Source: Acidobacteriota bacterium
Lineage (GTDB): Bacteria > Acidobacteriota > Vicinamibacteria > Vicinamibacterales > UBA2999
Assembly: GCA_020851835.1 (NCBI GenBank)
Contig: JADZBZ010000127.1
Span: 1-15,487 of the forward strand
DNA: 15,487 nt
Direction of reading: 5' to 3'
The notes below the pieces were generated by a model. The model saw only the letters and a program-made list of their open reading frames with translations. It searched no databases and was not told where the DNA came from. Positions 7,313-14,643 of the stretch are shown in pieces; the first letter of the stretch is position 1; each line of letters begins with the position of its first letter. Both the position numbers and the translations under genes were made by a program.

Positions 7313-8944
7313 ATGAGAATTCTGCGCGGTTTGGCCATATGTGTGGCGGCATCCTTGGTGGCGGGCGCCCCGGCCTGGGCGCAGTCGTCCGACCAGGCGA
7401 CCCGACCCGCGAGCAGCACCATCCTCGGAGACACCGGCCTGTGGTTCGTGCCGCTGGGCGAAACACTGCCCAAGGGCAAAGTGTCGGGGATGGCGGCGCG
7501 CGTGAACTTCGATCGGACGGAGGGATTCACCGACATCTCGGACTTCAGCGGTATGTTCGCGTTCGGCGCGACGGACCGCGTGGAGATCTTCGGTGCGGTG
7601 GCCGCCGTCCGACGCATCGACACCGACCGCCGTCCCGTGCTGAGCGGAAACCAGCCCATGGACTACCTGGTCAACGACGGGTGGCAGCAGGGCTTTGGCG
7701 ATATCACCGTCGGCGCGAAATTCAATCTCCTCTCTCAGGCCACCAACAACGGAGCGGCCTTCGCCATTCGGGCCGCGGTCAAGGTGCCGACGGCCAGCTT
7801 CGACGATGGCCTGGGCACGGGCAAGCCGGACTTTCTCGTCGATGGCATCCTGAGCAAGGAAGTCGGCGCGAAAGTCGACCTGGCCGGGTTCGCGGGGCTC
7901 CGCTTCCGCACGAGCCCGAGCGACTACGAACTGAGCCACGGGCTGCGCTACGGCGCCGGCTTCGGCTGGCCGAGCCGTGCGCGCTTCAAGCTCTTCGGCG
8001 AAGCCACGGGCGAATATTACTTCGACAACACCGTCACGTTCAGTGGCGCGCCGAACGAGGCGCTGGGCGGACCCGCCGCTTCGTGGGATGTCGACCGGCC
8101 CTTCGACATGTTCCTGGGCGTCCAGTATCAGGCTGCCAACGGCTTCTACCTCGGATCGGGAGTTGGCTTCGGAGTCAACACTGTCCAGCGCGGGTCGATC
8201 GCAGGCTACGACAACTCAACCGGCGACCGTCTCGGGTTCCAGGTCCGGCTGGGCTATCACCCAGGCGTCCGCATCTGGGTCCCGCCACCCCCACCACCTC
8301 CACCGCCTCCCCCGCCGCCGCCGGCCAACCGGCCTCCGACGGTGAAGGCGCGCTGCGAGCCATGCACCGTGCAGGTCGGACAGAACGCCACCGTTACCGC
8401 TGATGCGAATGATCCGGACGGCGACACGCTTCGCTACAAGTGGAGCGGGCCCGCCGGCACGTTCGGCAATGCCGGCGACCGCCAGACGCCATGGACGGCA
8501 CCGGGCCAGCCGGGGGCGGTGCCGCTGACCGTGACCGTCGACGACGGCAAGGGCGGTACGGCCAGCGACACGGTGACCATCCAGGTCGTGGCGCCCCCAC
8601 GCAAGGAGTACACCTTCGAAGACGTGCACTTCGACTTCGACCGGTACACGCTCCGTGCCGAAGCCACGCGGCTGCTCGACGACGCCATCAAGGCCATGGC
8701 CGAGGACCAGACGCTGCGCCTGACCATCGAAGGCCACACCTGCAACATCGGCACGGCCGAGTACAACCTGGCCCTCGGTGAGCGTCGGGCCACGGCGGTC
8801 CGCGAGTACCTGACGGGTCGGGGCGTGAGCGCGGACCGGCTCCAGACCATCAGCTACGGCGAGGAGCGTCCCAAGCACGACAACAGCCGCGAGGAGACGC
8901 GGCGGCTGAACCGGCGTGCCGCGCTCACGGTGAGGTTGCAGTAG
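7313..8944 (+). CDS. OmpA-family outer-membrane protein: beta-barrel, poly-Pro hinge, PKD-like domain, OmpA C-terminal domain
   Basis: Predicted outer-membrane protein of 543 aa linking the outer membrane to peptidoglycan. The ATG at 7313 starts a signal peptide (1-23, ending APAWA before Q24); open frame upstream of it overlaps tatC and is rejected. Residues about 30-322 are Gly/aromatic-rich with alternating hydrophobicity, consistent with a barrel larger than the eight strands of E. coli OmpA. Then come 14 consecutive prolines (324-337), a PKD/cadherin-like domain (about 340-428, with DANDPDGD and VTVDDGKGG), and the OmpA domain (about 431-543, with VHFDFDRY, EGHT, YNLALGERR and LNRR). In the OmpA domain Cys477 occupies the position of the conserved GHTD aspartate, while the partner Arg 15 residues later is kept. 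The mature protein has only three Cys: 348 and 351 (CEPC) and 477. Monocistronic between its own promoter and a strong hairpin. Confidence 0.9.
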   Translation: MRILRGLAICVAASLVAGAPAWAQSSDQATRPASSTILGDTGLWFVPLGETLPKGKVSGMAARVNFDRTEGFTDISDFSGMFAFGATDRVEIFGAVAAVRRIDTDRRPVLSGNQPMDYLVNDGWQQGFGDITVGAKFNLLSQATNNGAAFAIRAAVKVPTASFDDGLGTGKPDFLVDGILSKEVGAKVDLAGFAGLRFRTSPSDYELSHGLRYGAGFGWPSRARFKLFGEATGEYYFDNTVTFSGAPNEALGGPAASWDVDRPFDMFLGVQYQAANGFYLGSGVGFGVNTVQRGSIAGYDNSTGDRLGFQVRLGYHPGVRIWVPPPPPPPPPPPPPPANRPPTVKARCEPCTVQVGQNATVTADANDPDGDTLRYKWSGPAGTFGNAGDRQTPWTAPGQPGAVPLTVTVDDGKGGTASDTVTIQVVAPPRKEYTFEDVHFDFDRYTLRAEATRLLDDAIKAMAEDQTLRLTIEGHTCNIGTAEYNLALGERRATAVREYLTGRGVSADRLQTISYGEERPKHDNSREETRRLNRRAALTVRLQ

Positions 8945-8969
8945 GGCTCAGGCCCAGGTTGGGGAAATG

Positions 8970-9009
8970 CGAAGGGGGCGGCGCCCAGGCCGGGCGTCCG
9001 CCCCCTTCG
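8970..9009. terminator. Bidirectional hairpin terminator between convergent ompA-like gene and proS
   Basis: A perfect 12-bp inverted repeat (8970-8981 CGAAGGGGGCGG with 8998-9009 CCGCCCCCTTCG) is extended inward by CGCCC/GGGCG (8982-8986/8992-8996) with one bulged base, leaving a 5-nt loop. It lies 25 bp after the ompA-like stop and 46 bp after the proS stop, so it can serve both convergent genes. No long U-tract follows on either strand. The rest of the 111-bp intergenic region shows nothing else. Confidence 0.75.
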
Positions 9010-9055
9010 TTCGTACGGTCGGCCACGCGGCCCGCCGCCTGGAGTGAAGAGCTGA

Positions 9056-10522
9056 CTAATACGCCTTCGCAAACCAGGCCGTGACGACGGCGGGGTTGCC
9101 ACACTTCACGCACCCGACACCCGGCGCCTTCTCGAAGCCAAACGGGATATTGCGGATCGTCGCCTGCGTCTCGGCCTTGATGTCCGTCTCGCACTGCGCC
9201 GAGCCGCACCAGGGCGCCGGCACGAAGCCGGGGCGCCCCTCCATGATGCTCGTGAATTCGTCGTAGCTCGTGGCGGCGACGGTATGACCGTCGCGAAACT
9301 CACGAGCACGCGTCAGGAGCGAAGCCTGAATGTCGTCCAGCAGGGCTGCGACGGCACCGGGCAACCCCTGCATCGGCAACGACTGCTTGGCCCGTGTGTC
9401 CCGCCGCGCCGCAAACACCGCCGACTTCTCGATGTCCTTCGGTCCGATTTCGAGTCGGAGTGGCACACCCCGCATTTCGTATTCGGAGAACTTCCACCCA
9501 GGCGTCTGGCTGTCGTCGCCATCGAGCCTGACGCGAATGCCGGCGGCCTGCAGTTGATCCCGAATCTCTTCGCACTTGGGGAGCACGGTTTCCTTCCAGT
9601 TCCCCCTCGGAATCGGCACGATGACGACCTGCCACGGCGCTACCCGCGGCGGCAGAATCAGCCCGCTGTCGTCGCCGTGCGTCATGATCACGCCTCCGAC
9701 CAGGCGCGTCGAGACGCCCCACGAGGTCGTCCAGACGTGCTGCAAAGACTTGTCGCGCCCCTGGAACTGAATCCCGAAGGCCTTGGCGAAGTTCTGACCG
9801 AGGTTGTGCGAGGTGCCGGCTTGCAGCGCGCGGCCATCGCCCATGAGCGCCTCGATTGAGTAGGTCTTCGAGGCGCCCGCGAATTTCTCGCTCTCGCTCT
9901 TCTGCCCATCCACGACCGGCATCGCCAGGACGTTTTCGCAGAACTCCTTGTAGAGGGCGAGAATCTTGAGTGTCTCCTCCTGGGCCTCCTCGGCGGTTTC
10001 ATGGGCCGTGTGCCCCTCCTGCCACAGGAACTCCGTGGTGCGAAGAAACGGCCGCGTCACTTTCTCCCAGCGCACGACGTTCGCCCACTGGTTGATGAGC
10101 ACGGGCAGATCACGCCACGACTGGATCCACTTCTGGTACATCACGCCGAAGAGGGTTTCCGACGTCGGCCGGACGATGAGCTTCTCGTCCAGGTCCTCGG
10201 TGCCGCCACGGGTGACCCAGGCCACCTGCGGGGCGAATCCCTCGACGTGCTCGGCCTCCTTGAGCAGCAGGCTCTCGGGGATGAACAGCGGGAAGTAGGC
10301 GTTGACGTGGCCGGTGGCCTTGAAACGGTCGTCCAGTTGCCGCTGAATCAGTTCCCATATGGCATACCCATAGGGCCGGATGACCATGCATCCCTTGACC
10401 GGCGAGTAGTCGGCCAGTTCGGCTTTCCTGACCACATCCAGATACCAGCGAGAAAAATCCTCCGACCGGAGCGTGATCTCCTTGACAAACGCCTCGCCAC
10501 TCCTGCCTGCTGTGCTGCTCAT
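9056..10522 (-). CDS. proS: Prolyl-tRNA synthetase, type 3 (archaeal/eukaryotic-like)
   Basis: Cytoplasmic class II aminoacyl-tRNA synthetase (488 aa) that charges tRNA-Pro. The length and layout match the short type without the internal editing insertion of the E. coli enzyme. Visible: motif 1 region with YFPLFIP; motif 2 around FLRTTEFLWQEGHTAH; motif 3 in HGDDSGLILPPRVAPWQ; an anticodon-binding domain after VVIVPIP; and a C-terminal zinc-type domain with Cys439 and Cys444 (CX4C) and Cys471 and Cys474 (CX2C). The chain ends in Tyr, as in Thermus-type ProRS, where the C-terminal tyrosine reaches toward the active site. The ATG at 10522 overlaps the nadB stop (ATGA), indicating translational coupling. 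An in-frame extension to 10681 lies within nadB and is rejected. The editing domain is naturally absent in this type. Confidence 0.96.
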   Translation of the reverse strand: MSSTAGRSGEAFVKEITLRSEDFSRWYLDVVRKAELADYSPVKGCMVIRPYGYAIWELIQRQLDDRFKATGHVNAYFPLFIPESLLLKEAEHVEGFAPQVAWVTRGGTEDLDEKLIVRPTSETLFGVMYQKWIQSWRDLPVLINQWANVVRWEKVTRPFLRTTEFLWQEGHTAHETAEEAQEETLKILALYKEFCENVLAMPVVDGQKSESEKFAGASKTYSIEALMGDGRALQAGTSHNLGQNFAKAFGIQFQGRDKSLQHVWTTSWGVSTRLVGGVIMTHGDDSGLILPPRVAPWQVVIVPIPRGNWKETVLPKCEEIRDQLQAAGIRVRLDGDDSQTPGWKFSEYEMRGVPLRLEIGPKDIEKSAVFAARRDTRAKQSLPMQGLPGAVAALLDDIQASLLTRAREFRDGHTVAATSYDEFTSIMEGRPGFVPAPWCGSAQCETDIKAETQATIRNIPFGFEKAPGVGCVKCGNPAVVTAWFAKAY

Positions 10523-12099
10523 GAGTCTGTGTCCCGCTTTCGCTCCGCGATATGAGCCAGCCAGTGTACATCGTCTCTCGCGGGGAAATCCCCGCGGTAG
10601 TGCCCGCCGCGCGACTCGGTGCGGCGCAGCGCCGCGGCCGCGACGAGCCGCCCCACGGTGACCAGGCTCAGCAGACGCCATTCATCCGGGGTCCGCATCG
10701 CGTGCGCCGGGGCGTCTATCGCCGCCTGCCACTCCGTGAGCGCCGCCACGGCTTCCCGCAGGGCGTCCCCGTGCCGCTCCACTCCTACCGCGTCCCACAT
10801 CCGGCGGCGGACGGCGCCCTCGGCAGGACGCGCGCACGACGATGCACGACCGTGCGCCCGAGCGAGCGTGGAATCCACCTCGCGCACCTCTCCGGCCATT
10901 CGACCACTGGCGGGAGGCTGCGTCATGGCGAGGGCCGCGCGCGCACCGAAGACGAGGCCTTCGAGCAGGGAGTTGCTGGCCAGGCGGTTGGCGCCGTGCA
11001 CGCCCGTACAGGCGACCTCGCCCGCGGCGAACAGCCCCGGAACGGTCGTGCGGCCCCAGAGATCGGTCTCGACTCCGCCCATCATGTAGTGGGCGGCCGG
11101 ACCGACCGGAATGAGATCGCGCGCCAGATCGAGGCCAACCAACCGGCACGAGGCCGACGCGGTCGGGAAGCGAGCGTGGACCAGGGCCGGGTCGAGGTGA
11201 CCGAGCGATAGATAGACAGGCTGTCCGGTGCGCCGGGACTCACGCAGCATCGCGCGGGACACCCGATCCCGGGGTGCCAGGTCGCCTTCGGTTTCGTACC
11301 GCGCCATGAACGCCTCGCCCGAGGCATTCAGGAGTCGGGCGCCTTCTCCTCGAAGAGCTTCGGAGAGCAGCACGCGCGGTGCGCCCGGCACGGCCAGGGC
11401 GGTGGGGTGGAACTGGACGAATTCCATGTCCGCGACGCGCGCACCGGCCTTCCAGGCCAGGCACACGCCGTCGCTGGTGGCCACCGCCGGGTTGGTCGTG
11501 TCACTGAACACCTGGCCGGCGCCGCCTGTCGCCAGCAGCGTGACCCCCGCCCGAATGTCGCCCGCCCTCAACTCGCCGGCGGCGCCCGGCACGTATCGCG
11601 CGCCCGCGCAGTGTCCGTCCGCCAACAGCAGTTCGACCGCCCGCACGTGGTTGAGCACGGTGAGACGGGGCACGGTGAGCGCCTTCATCCACAAGGCCCG
11701 GGCCAGCTCGCGGCCGGTCGCGTCGGTGGCGTGGAGCACGCGCCTCACGGTATGCGCCGCCTCGCGCGCCAGGGCGATTCCACCCTGCGCGTCGCGGTCG
11801 AATCGCACGCCCCACCCGATGAGCTCATCGACATAGCGCGGCCCGTCGTCGACGAGCACGCGCACTGCGTCGGGCACGCACAGCCCGTCTCCCGCCGCCA
11901 TGGTGTCGGCATAGTGGAGGTCCGGAGCGTCGTCGGCACCCAGGGCCGCGGCGATTCCGCCTTGCGCATAGCCGGTGTTGCTTTCGGTCGGGTCCGCCTT
12001 GGTGAGCAGCAGCACGTCGCCCGCATCGGCGAGGCCGATGGCGGCGCGCAGACCGGCGATTCCGCTGCCGATGACCAGGAAGTCCGTGCGCCGGTCCAC
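10519..12099 (-). CDS. nadB: L-aspartate oxidase
   Basis: FAD-dependent enzyme (526 aa, usual length) that oxidises L-aspartate to iminoaspartate, the first step of de novo NAD synthesis through quinolinate. Motifs: FAD-binding GSGIAGL at 11-17; SNTGYAQGGIAAA; FVQFHPTAL; SEALRGEGARLL; the LAPRDRVSRA segment with the catalytic-region Arg; HYMMGGVETD; and GLFAAGEVACTGVHGANRL with SNSLLEGLVFG for flavin binding. The C-terminal helical region carries the normal tail. The GTG start at 12099 is chosen because it places the Rossmann motif at the usual distance and no upstream start is in frame. There is no Shine-Dalgarno sequence; a TAGAAT -10 candidate lies 8 nt before the GTG. Its TGA overlaps the proS ATG by 4 nt. 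nadA and nadC are not in the window. Confidence 0.96.
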   Translation of the reverse strand: MDRRTDFLVIGSGIAGLRAAIGLADAGDVLLLTKADPTESNTGYAQGGIAAALGADDAPDLHYADTMAAGDGLCVPDAVRVLVDDGPRYVDELIGWGVRFDRDAQGGIALAREAAHTVRRVLHATDATGRELARALWMKALTVPRLTVLNHVRAVELLLADGHCAGARYVPGAAGELRAGDIRAGVTLLATGGAGQVFSDTTNPAVATSDGVCLAWKAGARVADMEFVQFHPTALAVPGAPRVLLSEALRGEGARLLNASGEAFMARYETEGDLAPRDRVSRAMLRESRRTGQPVYLSLGHLDPALVHARFPTASASCRLVGLDLARDLIPVGPAAHYMMGGVETDLWGRTTVPGLFAAGEVACTGVHGANRLASNSLLEGLVFGARAALAMTQPPASGRMAGEVREVDSTLARAHGRASSCARPAEGAVRRRMWDAVGVERHGDALREAVAALTEWQAAIDAPAHAMRTPDEWRLLSLVTVGRLVAAAALRRTESRGGHYRGDFPARDDVHWLAHIAERKRDTDS

Positions 12100-12106
12100 G
12101 AGATGG

Positions 12107-12113
12107 TATTCTA
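12107..12113. promoter_or_regulatory. Overlapping divergent -10 elements between nadB and aroB
   Basis: The start codons of nadB (12099, minus) and aroB (12124, plus) are only 24 bp apart. Inside the gap TAGAAT (minus, 12113-12108, 5/6) ends 8 nt before the nadB GTG. TATTCT (plus, 12107-12112, 4/6) ends 11 nt before the aroB ATG. The two overlap within GGTATTCTAACC, a partial palindrome. No convincing -35 is seen on either side, and any such element would lie inside the opposite gene. Confidence 0.35.
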
Positions 12114-12123
12114 ACCGCCCGTC

Positions 12124-13215
12124 ATGTCTGCGATCCGCCTTGACGTCACGACCGCGTCGGGCTCGTACCCCGTCATCGTCGGTGCCGGCGCGCTCGACTC
12201 ACTCGGCCAGTTGATGGACGAAGGCGGCTTGGGCTCCGACCGTGTCATCGTGTCGAGCCCACGTGTCTGGGCGCTGCACGGCGCACGGTGTTCGCGGCTG
12301 GTCGGCCGCCGGCGCCGCGAGCCGGTGCTCGTCGGAGACGGCGAGCGATCCAAGACCGTGCAAACCGTCGGCCGCGTCTACGAAGCGCTCATCACGGGCG
12401 GCGCCGATCGGGCGACGGTTATCGTTGCTCTCGGTGGCGGGGTCATCGGCGACCTCGTGGGATTCGCCGCCGCCACGTATCTGCGCGGTGTCCGCCTGGT
12501 GCACCTGCCCACGACCCTGCTGGCCCAGGTCGACAGCGCGATCGGCGGCAAGGTGGGCGTCAACCACGCGCTCGGTAAGAACCTGATCGGCGCGTTCCAT
12601 CCGCCCAGCCTTGTCGTGGCCGATCCGCTCGTGCTCTCGACGCTCCCCCGCCGCGAGTTCCGCGCCGGAGTCTACGAGGTGGTCAAGTACGGCGTCATCG
12701 CCGATCCCGACTTGTTCGATCGCGTGCGCGCGCGCCGGGCCGCGCTCTTCGCCCAGGACCCGACCGAGCTCGAAGCGGTGGTTGCCGCCTCCTGCCGCAT
12801 CAAGGCCGAGGTGGTCTCGGACGACGAGCGCGAATCGGGCCGACGGCGGATCTTGAACTTCGGTCACACCATCGGCCACGCGCTCGAGGCCGTGACCGAG
12901 TACCGGCGGTTCCGGCACGGCGAAGCGGTGGCCTACGGGATGCTGGCCGCCGCCGCCATCGGAATGCGGCGCGGCGTAACGCCGAAGGCGGTCGGCGCGG
13001 CCATCGCGGAGATCATCGTCGCGCTGGGCCCGCTTCCGCCGGTGTCGGACCTGGGAATCTCAGAAGTCATCGCCGCCACGGGCCGCGACAAGAAGAGGGT
13101 CTCGGGCACGCTCCACTTCGTCGCGGCGACGCGCCTGGGCGGCACGAGCGAGCTGACGAACGTGTCGAACCGTGAGATGCGCCAGGCCCTCAAGGATATC
13201 GGGCTCCGCCGGTAG
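12124..13215 (+). CDS. aroB: 3-dehydroquinate synthase
   Basis: Cytoplasmic NAD- and metal-dependent enzyme (363 aa, normal length) that converts DAHP to 3-dehydroquinate, the second shikimate-pathway step. Visible: the DGERSKT loop near 72-78, NAD-binding GGGVIGD at 104-110, LPTTLLAQVDSAIGGKVGVN at 128-147, the substrate-binding GKNLIGAFHP segment, and metal ligands Glu185 (YEVVKYG), His248 (NFGHTIGHALE) and His265 (RHGEAVAYG), within one residue of E. coli numbering. All catalytic residues appear intact. The region around 45-70 is shorter and Arg-rich compared with typical AroB. No Shine-Dalgarno sequence precedes the ATG. The gene is divergent from nadB and stands alone; the usual partner aroK is not next to it. 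Confidence 0.97.
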   Translation: MSAIRLDVTTASGSYPVIVGAGALDSLGQLMDEGGLGSDRVIVSSPRVWALHGARCSRLVGRRRREPVLVGDGERSKTVQTVGRVYEALITGGADRATVIVALGGGVIGDLVGFAAATYLRGVRLVHLPTTLLAQVDSAIGGKVGVNHALGKNLIGAFHPPSLVVADPLVLSTLPRREFRAGVYEVVKYGVIADPDLFDRVRARRAALFAQDPTELEAVVAASCRIKAEVVSDDERESGRRRILNFGHTIGHALEAVTEYRRFRHGEAVAYGMLAAAAIGMRRGVTPKAVGAAIAEIIVALGPLPPVSDLGISEVIAATGRDKKRVSGTLHFVAATRLGGTSELTNVSNREMRQALKDIGLRR

Positions 13216-13228
13216 CGGCGCTCAGCCC
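13201..13228. terminator. Possible compact bidirectional hairpin over the aroB and regulator stop codons
   Basis: GGGCT (13201-13205) pairs with AGCCC (13224-13228), and inside it CGCCG (13207-13211) pairs with CGGCG (13216-13220) around a GTAG loop. An asymmetric interior bulge separates the two stems. The aroB stop lies in the loop, and the regulator stop lies in the bulge and outer stem. With only 6 bp between the convergent genes there is no other room for a terminator. There is no U-tract, so this is tentative. Confidence 0.35.
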
Positions 13229-14643
13229 CGGGCGTCGGCGTCGATGCCGAGGTCCCTCATCTTCGAGTGCAGCGCCTTGTAGCCAACCTGCAGCATGTCG
13301 GCCGCGCGCCCCCGGTCGCCCCCGGCATCGCGGATGGCTCGAACGATCTTGCGGCGCTCCACTTCGGCGGCCACGCGCGCCATCGCTTCCGACAGGGTGC
13401 CGTCGAGATCGATGGACTCCCAGGGATCGGCTGGCGGCACGGCGCGGATGGCACCGGCCTGCAGGTTGAGGTGGCCCGGGCGCAGCGCATCGCCGTCGGC
13501 CAGGATGACCGCGCGCTCGACGGCATTCTGCAACTCGCGCACGTTGCCGGGCCACTGGTAGCTCGACAGCAACTGCACGGTCCGATCGCTCAGGGTCAGG
13601 GTGCGACGCCCCAGATCGCGGCACGTCCGCTCCACGAAATGGCGCGCCAGCAGCGGGATGTCGCTGGGCCGGTCGCGCAAGGGCGGGATGGTCAGGGGGA
13701 ACACCGACAGCCGGAAGAAGAGGTCCTCGCGGAACTGACGATTCGCCACGGCCTGCCGCAGCCCGCGATTGGTCGCCGCCACCAGGCGCACGTCCACCTG
13801 GATTGTCGCCGTGCCCCCGAGCCGCTCGAAACGCTTGGTCTCGATCGCACGGAGCAGCTTCGCCTGCAACGGCATCGGCAGCTCACCCACCTCGTCGAGG
13901 AAGAGCGTACCCCGCTGCGCCAGTTCGAACCGTCCGGGCTTGCGCTGCGACGCTCCGGTGAACGCGCCCTTCTCGTAGCCGAACAGCTCCGCTTCGAGCA
14001 GCGTCTCCGGAATCGCGGCGCAGTTGATGGCGATGAAAGGCCCGGGGCCCCGCTCGCTCAGCGCATGAAGGGCCCGCGCGAACAATTCCTTTCCGGTTCC
14101 GCTCTCCCCTTCCAGCAGGACGGTCGTATCCGAGCCGGCCGCCCGCTGCACGGACTGGATGGTCTGCCGCAGCACGGACGACTCACCGATGATCTCGGGC
14201 ATGCCGCGGCGGCGCGCCGCCTCTTCCTTGAGCAGGTTGTACTCGCTCATCAGACGCCGCTGCGCCAGGGCGCGCTCGACCATGAACAGCAGGTGCTCGG
14301 GGTCCACCGGCTTGGCCAGGAAGTCGAGCGCCCCGTCTTTCATCGCTGCCACGGCGTCCTGAATGGACCCGTAGGCGGTCATGACGATGACGGGCAGGTC
14401 GGGATCGGCGTCCTTGGCAGCGCGGAGCACGCCGAAGCCATCGCCGACCGGCAGGCGCAGGTCGGTGAGTACGACAGACGGGAGCGAGGCGGCGAGACTG
14501 GCCCGCGCCTCCTGCTCGTCACGCGCCTCGACCACGACGAAGCCCTGGCTCTCCAGCGCATGACGAAGCATGGTCCGGAGCGAATCCTTGTCCTCAACGA
14601 GGAGGATGGGCTCGGCTCGACGGCGGGACGCGTCACTGCTCAA
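13222..14643 (-). CDS. Sigma-54-dependent NtrC-family response regulator
   Basis: Cytoplasmic two-component regulator (473 aa) that activates RNA polymerase with sigma-54. Receiver domain (about 12-125): acidic pair Glu17/Asp18, phospho-acceptor Asp61 (LTDLRLP), Thr89 and Lys111. AAA+ domain (about 150-375): Walker A GESGTGKE at 179-186, sigma-54-contacting GAFTGA at 225-230, Walker B TLFLDEVGEL with Asp249/Glu250, and an Arg-rich sensor region with FREDLFFRLSVFPL. A C-terminal Fis-type helix-turn-helix (about 430-473) follows a Pro/Asp-containing linker. All functional residues look intact. The start is a TTG at 14643 that overlaps the TGA of the upstream coiled-coil gene (TTGA), so translation is probably coupled; the next in-frame Met is residue 25, inside the receiver. 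No histidine kinase gene is in the window, so its partner and targets are unknown. Confidence 0.95.
   Translation of the reverse strand: MSSDASRRRAEPILLVEDKDSLRTMLRHALESQGFVVVEARDEQEARASLAASLPSVVLTDLRLPVGDGFGVLRAAKDADPDLPVIVMTAYGSIQDAVAAMKDGALDFLAKPVDPEHLLFMVERALAQRRLMSEYNLLKEEAARRRGMPEIIGESSVLRQTIQSVQRAAGSDTTVLLEGESGTGKELFARALHALSERGPGPFIAINCAAIPETLLEAELFGYEKGAFTGASQRKPGRFELAQRGTLFLDEVGELPMPLQAKLLRAIETKRFERLGGTATIQVDVRLVAATNRGLRQAVANRQFREDLFFRLSVFPLTIPPLRDRPSDIPLLARHFVERTCRDLGRRTLTLSDRTVQLLSSYQWPGNVRELQNAVERAVILADGDALRPGHLNLQAGAIRAVPPADPWESIDLDGTLSEAMARVAAEVERRKIVRAIRDAGGDRGRAADMLQVGYKALHSKMRDLGIDADARG

Noticed and set aside
9464..9485. TGGCAC-like -24 element for sigma-54
   Set aside because: The matching -12 TTGC is missing and it lies inside proS. 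By eye I found no convincing -24/-12 promoter in the window.
10523..10681. In-frame upstream extension of proS
   Set aside because: It lies within the nadB coding region; the ATG at 10522 gives the usual ProRS N-terminus and an ATGA overlap.
12141..12148. TGACGTCA palindrome near the aroB start
   Set aside because: It is inside coding sequence, occurs once, and an 8-bp palindrome is expected by chance at this scale.
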